A stretch of DNA of 64,000 nucleotides, from contig CALFPO010000026.1 of NCBI GenBank assembly GCA_937919165.1, forward strand, positions 4,777 through 68,776, in the 5' to 3' direction. A model generated the notes under the pieces. That model was not told where the DNA came from, searched no databases, and saw nothing but the letters and a program-made list of their open reading frames with translations. Position 1 is the stretch's first letter. Each line of letters starts with the position of its first letter. The DNA comes from an uncultured Bacillota bacterium. Lineage in GTDB: Bacteria; Bacillota_I; Bacilli_A; Erysipelotrichales; Erysipelotrichaceae. This document shows, piece by piece, positions 1-9,207 of this stretch. Made by a program: the position numbers and the translations under genes.

Positions 1-1356
1 TTTGAGATGCCTATGTATCGTCTTATGGGCAACAAAGAAGCAAGCGATATTCATGGCAAGATAAACTTCATCAATAGACTAAATGTGCTGTTCTATGATT
101 ATGCACAGAAGAACGACAACTTCTATATTTGTGACATCAATTATATTTCTGCTGATTTTGGTTTGAAGGAATGGCATGATTCGTTTTATTTCCATATGTA
201 TAAATATGCAATGAATGTTAATGCAATCCCTTACCTATCTTTCAACGTAGCAAACATCATAAAGTCTTTGTTTGGCAAGAACAAGAAAGGTTTTGTACTT
301 GATCTTGATAACACTTTATGGGGCGGAGTCATCGGAGATGATGGAGTAGAAGGAATAAAGATTGGACCAGAAGAGCCGGAAGGAAGAGTATATACAGAAT
401 TCCAGAAATACATAAAGGAACATAAACAACTTGGCGTTATATTGAACATCGATTCCAAGAATGATTATGAAAATGCAATTGCAGGATTGAAACATCCGGA
501 TAGTGAACTTGATGAAGATGATTTCATTGAGATCAAGGCTAACTGGGATCCTAAGAACATCAACTTTGAAAAGATTGCTAAAGAGATTGATCTTCTTCCT
601 GAAAGCCTTGTCTTTGTGGATGACAATCCAGCTGAGCGATATGTCGTGACCGAACAGCTGAAGGGGGTATGTGCTCCCGAAATAGACAACACAAAGCATT
701 ATATCCAATACTTGGATCGCAATGGCTTCTTTGAGACTACCACATTATCAAAAGATGATCTTAAGAGAAACGAGATGTATAAGCAGAATGTGGAAAGGGC
801 AAAGGCTGAAGCATCTTTTGAAAACTATAAGGACTATCTCCTTTCTTTGAATATGAAAGGTGTAATCATGCCTTTTGAACCTATCTATTACGAAAGGATT
901 GCCCAACTTTCCAATAAATCAAATCAATATAACCTGACCACTCATCGCTATACAGTAACAGATATAGAAAAAATATCTAATGACGGTGATTATATATCGC
1001 TATACGGAAAACTTAGTGATCGTTTTGGCGATAACGGATTAGTTTCGGTTGTCATAGGACATATAGATAATGATACATGTAACGTTGATCTTTGGATCAT
1101 GAGCTGCAGAGTCCTAAAGAGGGATCTTGAATATGCTATGATGGACGAGCTTGTCAGAAGGTGCAAGGAAAGAGGCATCAAAGAAATAAGAGGCTATTAC
1201 TATCCTACGGCTAAGAACAGCATGGTAAGAGATTTCTATTCTCTGCAAGGATTTAGTAAAATAAATGAGGATGAAAAAGGGAATAGCACGTGGTCTTTGA
1301 ATATTGAAGGTGACTATGTGAGTAAGAATGAAGTGATTGAGGTGGAACATGAATAG
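1..1356 (+). CDS. FkbH-like HAD-IIIC phosphatase with C-terminal GNAT domain, 5' end outside the window
   Basis: This is a HAD-family IIIC protein of the FkbH type. Such proteins dephosphorylate a three-carbon substrate and load it as an acyl thioester on a carrier protein. The HAD motif DLDNTLWGG lies at about residues 99-107 counting from the ATG at base 7, and VDDNPAER follows near 205. The last 150 residues look like a GNAT acyltransferase fold. The frame is open to base 1, and FkbH proteins usually have a longer N-terminal domain, so the true start is probably upstream. The stop overlaps the acyl carrier protein gene, and the pairing of FkbH with a carrier protein supports the acyl-loading role. 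The substrate is not visible from sequence. Confidence 0.88.
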   Translation, partial: FEMPMYRLMGNKEASDIHGKINFINRLNVLFYDYAQKNDNFYICDINYISADFGLKEWHDSFYFHMYKYAMNVNAIPYLSFNVANIIKSLFGKNKKGFVLDLDNTLWGGVIGDDGVEGIKIGPEEPEGRVYTEFQKYIKEHKQLGVILNIDSKNDYENAIAGLKHPDSELDEDDFIEIKANWDPKNINFEKIAKEIDLLPESLVFVDDNPAERYVVTEQLKGVCAPEIDNTKHYIQYLDRNGFFETTTLSKDDLKRNEMYKQNVERAKAEASFENYKDYLLSLNMKGVIMPFEPIYYERIAQLSNKSNQYNLTTHRYTVTDIEKISNDGDYISLYGKLSDRFGDNGLVSVVIGHIDNDTCNVDLWIMSCRVLKRDLEYAMMDELVRRCKERGIKEIRGYYYPTAKNSMVRDFYSLQGFSKINEDEKGNSTWSLNIEGDYVSKNEVIEVEHE

Positions 1357-1591
1357 AGAAGATGTAATGAAAAGATTGAATGATATATTCTGCACAGTAT
1401 TCGATGATGATTCGATTGTACTTACAGACAAGACAAACGCCGAGGATATTGAAGATTGGGATTCCTTGGAGCAGATCAATCTTATCGTTGCGATAGAGAA
1501 TGAATTTGAGATGATGTTTGATATGAGCGAAGTCAGCGATCTGGCTAATGTGGGCGAAATGGCCGACCTTATCATGTCTAAGGCAGAGTAA
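1349..1591 (+). CDS. Acyl carrier protein
   Basis: This 80-residue protein is a stand-alone acyl carrier protein. The DSLEQI motif holds the serine that receives the 4'-phosphopantetheine arm, and the rest is the usual acidic helical bundle. I chose the ATG at 1349 over an in-frame TTG at 1337, because a GAGGTGG ribosome site lies just upstream of the ATG. The gene overlaps the end of the FkbH-like gene by 8 bases and its stop shares one base with the next start, which implies translational coupling. It most likely carries the acyl unit made by the FkbH-like protein rather than serving general fatty acid synthesis. Confidence 0.9.
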   Translation: MNREDVMKRLNDIFCTVFDDDSIVLTDKTNAEDIEDWDSLEQINLIVAIENEFEMMFDMSEVSDLANVGEMADLIMSKAE

Positions 1592-2022
1592 TGAAGGAAT
1601 ATAGATACGAAGATTTATATATTGGGCTTACAGAATCATTCGAAGTTGAAATAACCGAAGAAATGATGAAGAGCTTTTTGATTGTCACAGGAGATGAAAA
1701 CCCTCTTCACAACGATGGTGTGTTTGCAAAAGAACAAGGTTATGAGAACAAGGTAGTCTATGGCATGTTGACAAGTTCTTTCGTGTCTAGGCTAGTAGGA
1801 GTATATTTACCAGGCAAGTATTGCTTGTTGCAGGGACTTGAAGCAAAATATCTTAGGCCTGTATATGTTAGAGATAGATTGAATATTTCTGGATCTATTG
1901 ATGAACTTCATGAATCAGTTAAAAGGGCATCGGTAAAATTTGTTATAACAAACCAGCACGGAAAAAGGGTTGTAAAAGGAAAAGCTGATGTTGGCTTTCT
2001 GGAGATAATTAATTCCATATAA
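1591..2022 (+). CDS. MaoC-like hot-dog acyl dehydratase
   Basis: This 143-residue protein is a single hot-dog domain of the MaoC or (R)-specific enoyl-CoA hydratase type. The signature GDENPLHND near residues 46-54 contains the catalytic Asp and His, and a YGML segment follows. Family members hydrate or dehydrate acyl thioesters. The start codon shares one base with the stop of the acyl carrier protein gene, so the carrier-bound acyl group is the likely substrate. With the FkbH-like protein and carrier it forms a three-gene acyl-thioester module, perhaps providing an acyl decoration for a surface glycan. That last step is inference. Confidence 0.85.
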   Translation: MKEYRYEDLYIGLTESFEVEITEEMMKSFLIVTGDENPLHNDGVFAKEQGYENKVVYGMLTSSFVSRLVGVYLPGKYCLLQGLEAKYLRPVYVRDRLNISGSIDELHESVKRASVKFVITNQHGKRVVKGKADVGFLEIINSI

Positions 2023-2125
2023 TATGTTTATTTATGTAAATACCGAAGCATGTTTTTTTATTTGATTGAGAAAGCGCAAAAAACAATAGATATAGAAGTT
2101 GAATATTGCAAGCAGATAATTGTTG

Positions 2126-3118
2126 ATGATTATTGCGATTATGAATACGAGCCTTTATGATTTGATAAGCAAGTATAAGAAATCACTTATGGGAGTTGCT
2201 GCTCTATGGATTTTTATATACCATTTTCCAAGCAGGTTTAGATTTGATGCAGTTCCATTGTTGTTTGAAATAGAATACTTCATAAAAAAAGCTGGTGATT
2301 GTGGAGTGAACATATTTTTCTTTCTTTCGGGAATTGGAGTTCCGAATTCCTATGATAGTTCGAAGAACGTAATCGTGTTTTATAAAAAAAGAATTTCAAG
2401 GATTTTTTTACCGGGTGTCGTATCGCATTTGCTAACTTCATATTTTTATGATTGGAGTTTTATTGAGTTTATCAAGAACGCTTCAGGATATACCTTCCTT
2501 TTCGAGAGCGTAAATAGTTATTTTTGGTTTTATTATGCAATCATTATTATCTATTTACTCTTCCCTTTGTACTACAAATATTTCGTATCTTCCAACAACA
2601 AGACATCATTTTCTATTGCAGCCATTCTTTTCTTGTTTGTGATCATGGTTGTTGGTCGAAAGGTTATTAATGAAGATACGTATATTTTTTTAACAAGAAT
2701 ACCTGCTTTTATAATCGGGGTACTAGTAAACCATTTTGGAAAAAAGGGGAATAAAGCGGATGCCAAACGTTGGACCACAATATTATATTTATTTATGTTT
2801 ATTATAGGTGTGCTGACATTTTTCTTGACAGAAACGCAATATATATTGTTTCCTAACTTTTATATGTTTTTTTCATATACCATTATTGCCGTTTCAATAT
2901 GCGCGCTAACGAGCCATGTGTTTAAAACAAAAAAAACCTATTTATTCTCATTTTATGGTGACATTTCTCTAGAATTTTACTCTTTTCAAAAGCACGCATT
3001 TTTCTCTTCTTTTGCCGGATCTAGGTTTTATGTCATCTTGGTATTTGCTTTATGTACCGTTTGCTCTTTAATCATTAGCAAATTGAATAAAGCGATAATA
3101 AAACGCCACCATGTTTAG
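2126..3118 (+). CDS. Acyltransferase-3 family membrane protein
   Basis: This is a polytopic membrane protein of about 330 residues with 9 to 10 predicted hydrophobic segments. Its layout resembles the acyltransferase-3 (OatA/OafA-like) family, which acylates surface sugars. A histidine follows the first membrane segment (IYHFPSRF), where the family places a key His, and FFFLSG follows the second. The start is uncertain: an ATG at 2126, an ATG at 2141 and two TTG codons at 2120 and 2123 are in frame, and none has a clear ribosome site. It is very AT-rich, like the next two genes. Similarity to the family is moderate, so the acyl donor and target are unknown. Confidence 0.72.
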   Translation: MIIAIMNTSLYDLISKYKKSLMGVAALWIFIYHFPSRFRFDAVPLLFEIEYFIKKAGDCGVNIFFFLSGIGVPNSYDSSKNVIVFYKKRISRIFLPGVVSHLLTSYFYDWSFIEFIKNASGYTFLFESVNSYFWFYYAIIIIYLLFPLYYKYFVSSNNKTSFSIAAILFLFVIMVVGRKVINEDTYIFLTRIPAFIIGVLVNHFGKKGNKADAKRWTTILYLFMFIIGVLTFFLTETQYILFPNFYMFFSYTIIAVSICALTSHVFKTKKTYLFSFYGDISLEFYSFQKHAFFSSFAGSRFYVILVFALCTVCSLIISKLNKAIIKRHHV

Positions 3119-3194
3119 CATATATGCATATGTAGGTTTCATTAATTGGTGTATAAGGCGCAGCGTCTTCATTCGATAGATAATTTTATGTACA

Positions 3195-3200
3195 TATAAT
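3195..3200 (+). promoter_or_regulatory. Possible -10 element upstream of the 390-residue membrane protein
   Basis: A perfect TATAAT lies 17 bases before the ATG at 3218. The best -35 candidate at the usual spacing, TTCGAT at 3172-3177, is poor and there is no TG extension. The region is AT-rich, so a chance match is quite possible. Confidence 0.35.
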
Positions 3201-3217
3201 GTAGTAAAATTAATAAT

Positions 3218-4390
3218 ATGAAAAGGTATAATTTCAAAAAAATATCTTCGTATATTTTATTGTTGCTGATATTCATTTCTAGCACGGTTTTATTCTCTGA
3301 TATGATGGTTGACAGAGTTCACAGTGATTTTTCAATTCATTTTGAACTATCAATGGAAGGAAAGGGATACTCGTTGATGAAGCTGATCATGGTTTCTCTT
3401 TATACCCTTACAGAATCAACACATTCTATTGCTGTTTTTTTCTCGCTGCTTGTTACATTTGGAACCGTTGTATGTGCACTGTGTTTAAAACGATTGTTGA
3501 AGCTGATGAATACGAATGCTGATTTTTATGAACTATTGATTATTTCGGCTTTAGGTATTTTTATATGCAAGTTGTGCATTCCTGACCTTTCGCCATACTA
3601 TTATCATAATTCCCTTGTTACTCAGCCGTGGCACAATTCCACATATTTACTGATGCGTTTTTTTGCGCCCGTAGTTATTTCTTTATTCTTTTCAATACAA
3701 AAGAACTATGTTTTTAAGGTATCAGCACTTGATCTTTTGTCGTTTACTTTTTTCCTTTTCATGACAAACTTTTCTAAGCCAAATTTCGTTATTGCATTTG
3801 CTCCCGTCATGCTCTTTGTCCTTATAAAAGATTTCTTTAAAACAAAAACAAAAAGTTTTAAAAATGCTTTTCTATTTGGAATGTGTGTAATTCTTGGCTG
3901 TAGCATTATGATTTATCAGAATAATGCTTTGTATCCAAAAGATGGTGATGTGAAGGTATTTGCTTCCCTTTCGGTTTTTACCTCTTATCTAAGAAATAAT
4001 AAGAAATGGCCTTTAGATTTCTTTTTAAATATGGCTTTTCCCATTGCAGCTACATATGTAACGCTAAAAAATAGAAGAAGAATTGATAGCTATTCTATGA
4101 AGGTTTTTTATCAATCATGGGCAATGTACATTATGTCCTTATTGGAGTTCCTTTTTATCGATGAAAGCGGATACAGGGCAGGCAACTACAACTTTAGATG
4201 GGGTGAACAGTTTTTTGCCTTTTATCTTTTCATTATATGCGCATGTATGATTATCAAGCAGAAGAAAGAGGCCACAATAAATGACAGAGATTATTTTACG
4301 CTCAAGCACACCTACATATTGCATATTGTTTTCGGTGCATCTTTTTATGTATTGCTTGTCGTATTTAAATATTTATATTTGACAATTTAG
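3218..4390 (+). CDS. Polytopic membrane protein of unknown function
   Basis: I do not recognise this 390-residue protein. It starts with a basic stretch and a long hydrophobic segment at about residues 10-30. It then has a loop with acidic and histidine residues (RVHSDFSIHFEL) and about eight further membrane spans, including a Cys-rich one near residues 105-115. The overall shape, a first span followed by an external loop and then many spans, is like GT-C glycosyltransferases or Wzy polymerases, but I see no defining motif. It sits next to a YfhO-type GT-C protein and shares its AT-rich base use. No strong ribosome site precedes the ATG. Confidence 0.7.
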   Translation: MKRYNFKKISSYILLLLIFISSTVLFSDMMVDRVHSDFSIHFELSMEGKGYSLMKLIMVSLYTLTESTHSIAVFFSLLVTFGTVVCALCLKRLLKLMNTNADFYELLIISALGIFICKLCIPDLSPYYYHNSLVTQPWHNSTYLLMRFFAPVVISLFFSIQKNYVFKVSALDLLSFTFFLFMTNFSKPNFVIAFAPVMLFVLIKDFFKTKTKSFKNAFLFGMCVILGCSIMIYQNNALYPKDGDVKVFASLSVFTSYLRNNKKWPLDFFLNMAFPIAATYVTLKNRRRIDSYSMKVFYQSWAMYIMSLLEFLFIDESGYRAGNYNFRWGEQFFAFYLFIICACMIIKQKKEATINDRDYFTLKHTYILHIVFGASFYVLLVVFKYLYLTI

Positions 4391-4455
4391 GAACCCATGT
4401 AACATATTGAATGTTATTGTTATAAAAAACTAAGAAATAAATAATTGCATTGAGA

Positions 4456-7077
4456 ATGAAAAGAAAGTATTATGCAATATACACGTTGTTATTTATGGGC
4501 ATATGCTTAAACGTTTATGCCGCTTTTTATTTAAATAACAAAACATTCATCAACTGGGTCAATGATGGCTTTGCGCAGCATTACAAGGCGTTAATATACT
4601 ATTCCGAGTACCTGAGAGAATTATTAAGAAATGTATTTGTTGAGCACTCATTTACTGTGCCTCAATGGGATTTTTCGATTGGCGAGGGATCAGATATCAT
4701 AACAACCCTCCACACATATGCCATAGGAGACCCTATTGCATTTTTCTCTGTTTTAGTTCCAAGGGAATATATTTATGTATACTATGATTTCAGCATTGTT
4801 TTGCGTCTATATATATCTGGCATTGCTTTTTCTGAACTATGTTTTTATACAAAAAAGACAGACATAATAAACGTATTGACAGGAACGCTCATGTATGTCT
4901 TCTGTTTCTGGGCATTGTTCCATTCGAATGAGCATATCTACTTCCTTAATCCTATGATCTATATGCCACTGTTGGTGTTAGGAGTGGAAAAAATAATTAA
5001 CAAAGATAAACCTTATATTTTTGTTTTGTCCGTTCTTTTCGGAGCCCTGAGCAATTTCTATTTCTTCTATATGATGGTGGTTTTGACGGTGATATATGTT
5101 GCTGTTAGATTGCTTACTATATATGGATTAAACTTTAAAGAAATCGGCAAAAACATTATTAGACTTTTTGTGTTTGCGATTATGGGCGTTATGATGTCTG
5201 CGATTATTCTGCTTCCTGTTGTGTATGCTTTTGTATCCGACAGCAGAATAGGAGCCGATATTTCCTATATAAACCTGTATTCAAGATTTTATTATGAAAG
5301 ACTCTTTTCAATATTTGTGTCGAATGACAACCAATACGATTTGTGCATGGGTTTTGCTGCACCAGCCTTGTTTGGAATCGCATTATCAATTAGGAAGATT
5401 AAAAAGAATCCTTTATTCTTCTTGCTTGATGTTGTCGCTTTGATTCTTGTATGCGTTCCTTTGTGCGGAAGACTTATGAATGGCATGTCATATCCAATCA
5501 ATAGATGGAGTTTCGCATTGTCGTTGCTGTTTGCTTATCAGACAACATCAGAAATAGACGACTTTAAAGATAATAAGTTGTACCTTTTGATTTGTACCGT
5601 AGGATTCTTTGCGGCGGCGTTTGTATCGCCGTGGTCTAGGAACATAAGAGTATATGTGCCTATGTCCATATATATGGCATATATTGCGGTCTTGTATATA
5701 AAGATCAACGCAAATGCATTGGGAATGAATGCAAAAAGAGTTCTTATGCTTTTGCTTACAATCATAAACATCATATTTGTTGCAAATTATGATTACTCAG
5801 ATTTTGGAATTGGAAGATCGAAACAAGGATTAGGCATCAAAGAAACAATTGATGAAACCTTCAATTCAGACTCCGAGGTTCTGAAACAGTATCTAAAAGA
5901 AGAAGATAACTATTTCTATAGGTTTTCGGCAAACACAATCCAGACAAATTCATCAATGATTGCTGATATGAAGTCAACAGATTTCTATTGGAGTTTAACA
6001 AATCCAAACATAATAAGTTATCGAACAAAGCTAGCAATAAATGACTTTGCATCATACAGGTACAACGGCTATAACGACAGAGCCTCCCTTTATAGCCTTG
6101 CTAATGTAAAATACTTCTTTACAACCAGCAAGGAAGAGACCGTTCCATATGGATTCGTATATGATGGCTCAATCGAGAATATGGATATATACAGAAATGA
6201 ATACTTCCTTCCTTTCGGCTATACATATGACGAGACAATCTCATATGATGAATGGAATAAACTGGATCCAGTAACAAAACAGGAAGTATTGGCAAAAAGA
6301 ATCGTCATCGAATCCGGTGATGATTCAAGCTTTGCTTCAAAGAAGAAAGAAGCTAATTTCAAATTGGTAGGCAACGACTTGATAGAAGTATTAGAAAAAG
6401 GATTTGAAGTAAAGGAACCAAATACTGAACTCACAATATCGGTTGAAGGGTATGATAATTGCGAAAACAGCTTGACATTTAACAATCTTAATTTTGACGA
6501 TACAGAAGGATATGTTGAAGAGAATAGGACGGCTGTACCGATTGATGTTTATCTTGATGGGAAATATCAGAATGTTTTCTTCTGCACATCCGACTATCAG
6601 TTCTATACAGGAAGACATGATTTCTCGGCTTGTTTTGGATACAAGGAAGATGCTGCAAAAGAGATAAGGATTGTTTTCCCATATCCTGGAGTATATACAT
6701 ATGACAGTATAACCTTTGATTGTTTGAGCTATGAAGAATACGAACAAGACATAGAATCTCTATGCAACGATACTTTATCTGATGTATTGTTTTCCGATAA
6801 TCACATTTCAGGAAACATTAATTTGGAGGAAGACAAGTATTTGCTTTTATCCGTTCCTTACTCAAAGGGATGGAAGGCTTATGCTGATGGAAAACAAGCA
6901 GAGCTTTTGAAAGCTAATGAATGCTACATGGCTATTAAGCTTGAAAAAGGCACTCACAATATTGAACTCAAGTATGAGACACCGTTCCTGAAGATTGGAG
7001 CATGTATAAGTGCATTATCAATGGTTGCGTTTGTTGCATATTGCATTCTTGATAGAAAAGGAAAAATCAACATATGA
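4456..7077 (+). CDS. YfhO-family GT-C type membrane glycosyltransferase
   Basis: This protein of about 873 residues has roughly 12-13 membrane spans in its first 450 residues and a large C-terminal extracytoplasmic region, ending in one more span. The first external loop carries a DGFAQHY motif followed by WDFSIGEGSD, which matches the YfhO family. YfhO proteins use undecaprenyl-phosphate-linked sugars to glycosylate teichoic acids or other surface polymers outside the membrane. I took the ATG at 4456 rather than an upstream TTG at 4450. The stop overlaps the next gene by 4 bases. The sugar and acceptor cannot be read from the sequence. Confidence 0.88.
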   Translation: MKRKYYAIYTLLFMGICLNVYAAFYLNNKTFINWVNDGFAQHYKALIYYSEYLRELLRNVFVEHSFTVPQWDFSIGEGSDIITTLHTYAIGDPIAFFSVLVPREYIYVYYDFSIVLRLYISGIAFSELCFYTKKTDIINVLTGTLMYVFCFWALFHSNEHIYFLNPMIYMPLLVLGVEKIINKDKPYIFVLSVLFGALSNFYFFYMMVVLTVIYVAVRLLTIYGLNFKEIGKNIIRLFVFAIMGVMMSAIILLPVVYAFVSDSRIGADISYINLYSRFYYERLFSIFVSNDNQYDLCMGFAAPALFGIALSIRKIKKNPLFFLLDVVALILVCVPLCGRLMNGMSYPINRWSFALSLLFAYQTTSEIDDFKDNKLYLLICTVGFFAAAFVSPWSRNIRVYVPMSIYMAYIAVLYIKINANALGMNAKRVLMLLLTIINIIFVANYDYSDFGIGRSKQGLGIKETIDETFNSDSEVLKQYLKEEDNYFYRFSANTIQTNSSMIADMKSTDFYWSLTNPNIISYRTKLAINDFASYRYNGYNDRASLYSLANVKYFFTTSKEETVPYGFVYDGSIENMDIYRNEYFLPFGYTYDETISYDEWNKLDPVTKQEVLAKRIVIESGDDSSFASKKKEANFKLVGNDLIEVLEKGFEVKEPNTELTISVEGYDNCENSLTFNNLNFDDTEGYVEENRTAVPIDVYLDGKYQNVFFCTSDYQFYTGRHDFSACFGYKEDAAKEIRIVFPYPGVYTYDSITFDCLSYEEYEQDIESLCNDTLSDVLFSDNHISGNINLEEDKYLLLSVPYSKGWKAYADGKQAELLKANECYMAIKLEKGTHNIELKYETPFLKIGACISALSMVAFVAYCILDRKGKINI

Positions 7078-8318
7078 AGACGGTAATTATGGCTGGAGGA
7101 AAAGGAACAAGAATAAGTTCCGTTGCCTCTGATATCCCTAAGCCCATGATTAAGATAGATGGAAAGCCTGTTCTTGAACACGAAATCGAGTGTCTGTATA
7201 AGCAGGGTTTCAATGACATCATAATCACCATTTCTCATCTTGGATATATCATTGAAGATTATTTTGGTGATGGATCAAGGTTTGGCGTAAATATTGAATA
7301 TTTCAATGAGGAAAAACCATTAGGTAATGCTGGTGCGCTGTTTGAACTGAAAGATAAACTGACAGAAGACTTTCTGCTTTTGAATGCAGATAGTGTTTTT
7401 GATATTGATTTCAATCGTTTTGTTTCATATCACAAAGATAAAGGCGGATTGGCAACCCTATTTGTCCATCCAAATAGTCATCCGTATGATTCGGGATTGA
7501 TTGTTGCGAACAGCGATAATGAAGTTGTTTCATGGCTTAACAAAGAAGATGAAAGACCAAGATGGTACAAGAATTGCGTCAATGCAGGACTGCATATCCT
7601 TTCTCCTAAATTATTGGAGAATAGGCCAGAAGGCGAAAAGGTAGATCTTGATAGACAGGTATTGAAACCATTAAGTGGTACAGGCAATATGCAAATTTAT
7701 CCATCTCCAGAATACGTAAAAGATATGGGGACACCGGAAAGATACGAGCAGGTTTGTAAAGATTTCAAAAGCGGTCTGGTAAAGGAAAGAAATCTAGCCA
7801 ATAAGCAGAAAGCCGTATTTCTTGATCGTGATGGAACCATAAACAGATATGTTGGATTCTTGAGAAACATTGATGATTTTGAATTGCTTGAAGATTCGGC
7901 AAAAGCAATCAGAAGAATAAACGAATCTGGATATCTATGTATTGTAGTTACCAATCAGCCAGTAATTGCTAGGGGCGATGTAACCTTTGATGAACTTGAT
8001 GAAATCCATAATAAGATGGAAACTCTATTAGGCCTTGAAGGTGCATACCTTGATGGCATCTATTTCTGTCCGCATCATCCCGATAGCGGATTTGAAGGAG
8101 AGATAAAAGAACTTAAGATTGATTGCGATTGCCGCAAGCCAAAGCCAGGAATGTTGCTTAAGGCAGCTAAAGATTTTAATATTGATCTTGGCAGTTCGTA
8201 TATGATTGGTGATGGCGATAATGACGTCAAAGCTGGTGAAGCTGCTGGTTGTAGAACCATAAAAATAGAAAGAGATGGAAACTTATTGGATGCTGTAGAA
8301 AGCATCCTGAAAGGATAG
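7074..8318 (+). CDS. Fused sugar-1-phosphate nucleotidyltransferase and heptose-bisphosphate 7-phosphatase (HddC-GmhB type)
   Basis: This is a fusion of two enzymes. Residues 1-230 form a nucleotidyltransferase with MAGGKGTR near the start, KPM at about 23-25 and the metal-binding LNADS near 103-107. Residues 245-414 form a HAD-IIIA phosphatase with DRDGT at 251-255, a Cys/His cluster (CPHHP, CDCRKPKPG) typical of GmhB, and GDGDNDVKAG. In the heptose pathway GmhB removes the 7-phosphate and HddC adds GMP to the 1-phosphate, so one polypeptide would catalyse two late steps. GmhA and HddA homologues lie at 10380 and 11030, which supports this. The choice of GTP over another nucleotide is inferred. 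Confidence 0.87.
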   Translation: MKTVIMAGGKGTRISSVASDIPKPMIKIDGKPVLEHEIECLYKQGFNDIIITISHLGYIIEDYFGDGSRFGVNIEYFNEEKPLGNAGALFELKDKLTEDFLLLNADSVFDIDFNRFVSYHKDKGGLATLFVHPNSHPYDSGLIVANSDNEVVSWLNKEDERPRWYKNCVNAGLHILSPKLLENRPEGEKVDLDRQVLKPLSGTGNMQIYPSPEYVKDMGTPERYEQVCKDFKSGLVKERNLANKQKAVFLDRDGTINRYVGFLRNIDDFELLEDSAKAIRRINESGYLCIVVTNQPVIARGDVTFDELDEIHNKMETLLGLEGAYLDGIYFCPHHPDSGFEGEIKELKIDCDCRKPKPGMLLKAAKDFNIDLGSSYMIGDGDNDVKAGEAAGCRTIKIERDGNLLDAVESILKG

Positions 8319-8320
8319 AT

Positions 8321-9169
8321 ATGAAAATTGCTTTAGTAGGAAGTTCAGGATATATCTCGGGTTTCATAATTGATAGACTGAAAGACAGAAGTGATATTTT
8401 GAAGATTGATAAGAACGATGAAGCTGATGCTTATCTCGATCTGGAAAATGCTGTTGATTTCGATTATGACAAGTTGAATGGTATCGACTATGTAATCTTT
8501 CCTGCCGCTATTTCAAGTCCTGATTTATGTGAGAAAGAATATGATATGTGCTGGAGAATAAATGTCGGAGGAACAAAGACATTTATTGGCGAAGCTTTGA
8601 ATAGAGGCTGCAAGACACTATTTTTTTCAAGTGATGCAGTGTTCGGAAGACATGAAGAAGAAACGTTTGATGAAGAATCGCCAACCGATGCATCTACAGC
8701 ATATGGCAAGATGAAAAAAGCGATTGAAGATGAATTCAAGAAAAATAAGAACTTTAAGGCGATAAGATTGTCATATGTGGTTTCAAAGAAAGATAAATTC
8801 ACAAAGTACTGTCTTAAGTGCATTGAGAGCGGAGAAACCGCTGAGATCTATGATCCGTTCTATAGAAACTGCATAACGATAAATGATGTTTTAGATTGCA
8901 TTGAATGGCTTATAGATAATTGGGAAGAATATGATCATACATTCCTAAATATCGCAGGAAGAGATCTTGTTGGAAGAGCAAATATCGCAAATGAATTGAA
9001 CAGGTTATTCGATAATAAATTTAAATACGTTGTTGTGAATCCAGGAGAAGAATTCTATAGATGCAGGCCATCTGTTACAAGAATGAATAGCAAGTATCTG
9101 AGTGAATACGCAATACTCAAAGACGAATCATTTGTAGAAAAAATCAACAAGGAATTTAACGTCATATAA
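8321..9169 (+). CDS. NAD(P)-dependent SDR, RmlD-like; candidate GDP-4-keto-6-deoxyheptose reductase
   Basis: This 282-residue protein is an extended short-chain dehydrogenase. It has the dinucleotide-binding GSSGYIS at residues 7-13, a FFSSD strand, and the catalytic pair Tyr128 and Lys132 in YGKMK. It looks most like dTDP-4-dehydrorhamnose reductases and related nucleotide-sugar 4-reductases. A true rmlD is present at 57929, so this copy probably acts on another sugar. Its place inside the heptose gene set makes it the best candidate for reducing the 4-keto product of the dehydratase at 12037, but this is inference. The start follows the preceding stop by two bases, with an AAGGA site. Confidence 0.78.
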   Translation: MKIALVGSSGYISGFIIDRLKDRSDILKIDKNDEADAYLDLENAVDFDYDKLNGIDYVIFPAAISSPDLCEKEYDMCWRINVGGTKTFIGEALNRGCKTLFFSSDAVFGRHEEETFDEESPTDASTAYGKMKKAIEDEFKKNKNFKAIRLSYVVSKKDKFTKYCLKCIESGETAEIYDPFYRNCITINDVLDCIEWLIDNWEEYDHTFLNIAGRDLVGRANIANELNRLFDNKFKYVVVNPGEEFYRCRPSVTRMNSKYLSEYAILKDESFVEKINKEFNVI

Positions 9170-9207
9170 AGATATACATTGATTTAGAATTAATTAAAGA
9201 GGCTATT

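Noticed and set aside
3218..4390. The 390-residue membrane protein as a Wzy polymerase
   Set aside because: The general shape fits, but there is no recognisable polymerase loop and the gene is not next to a flippase; a function call is not supported.
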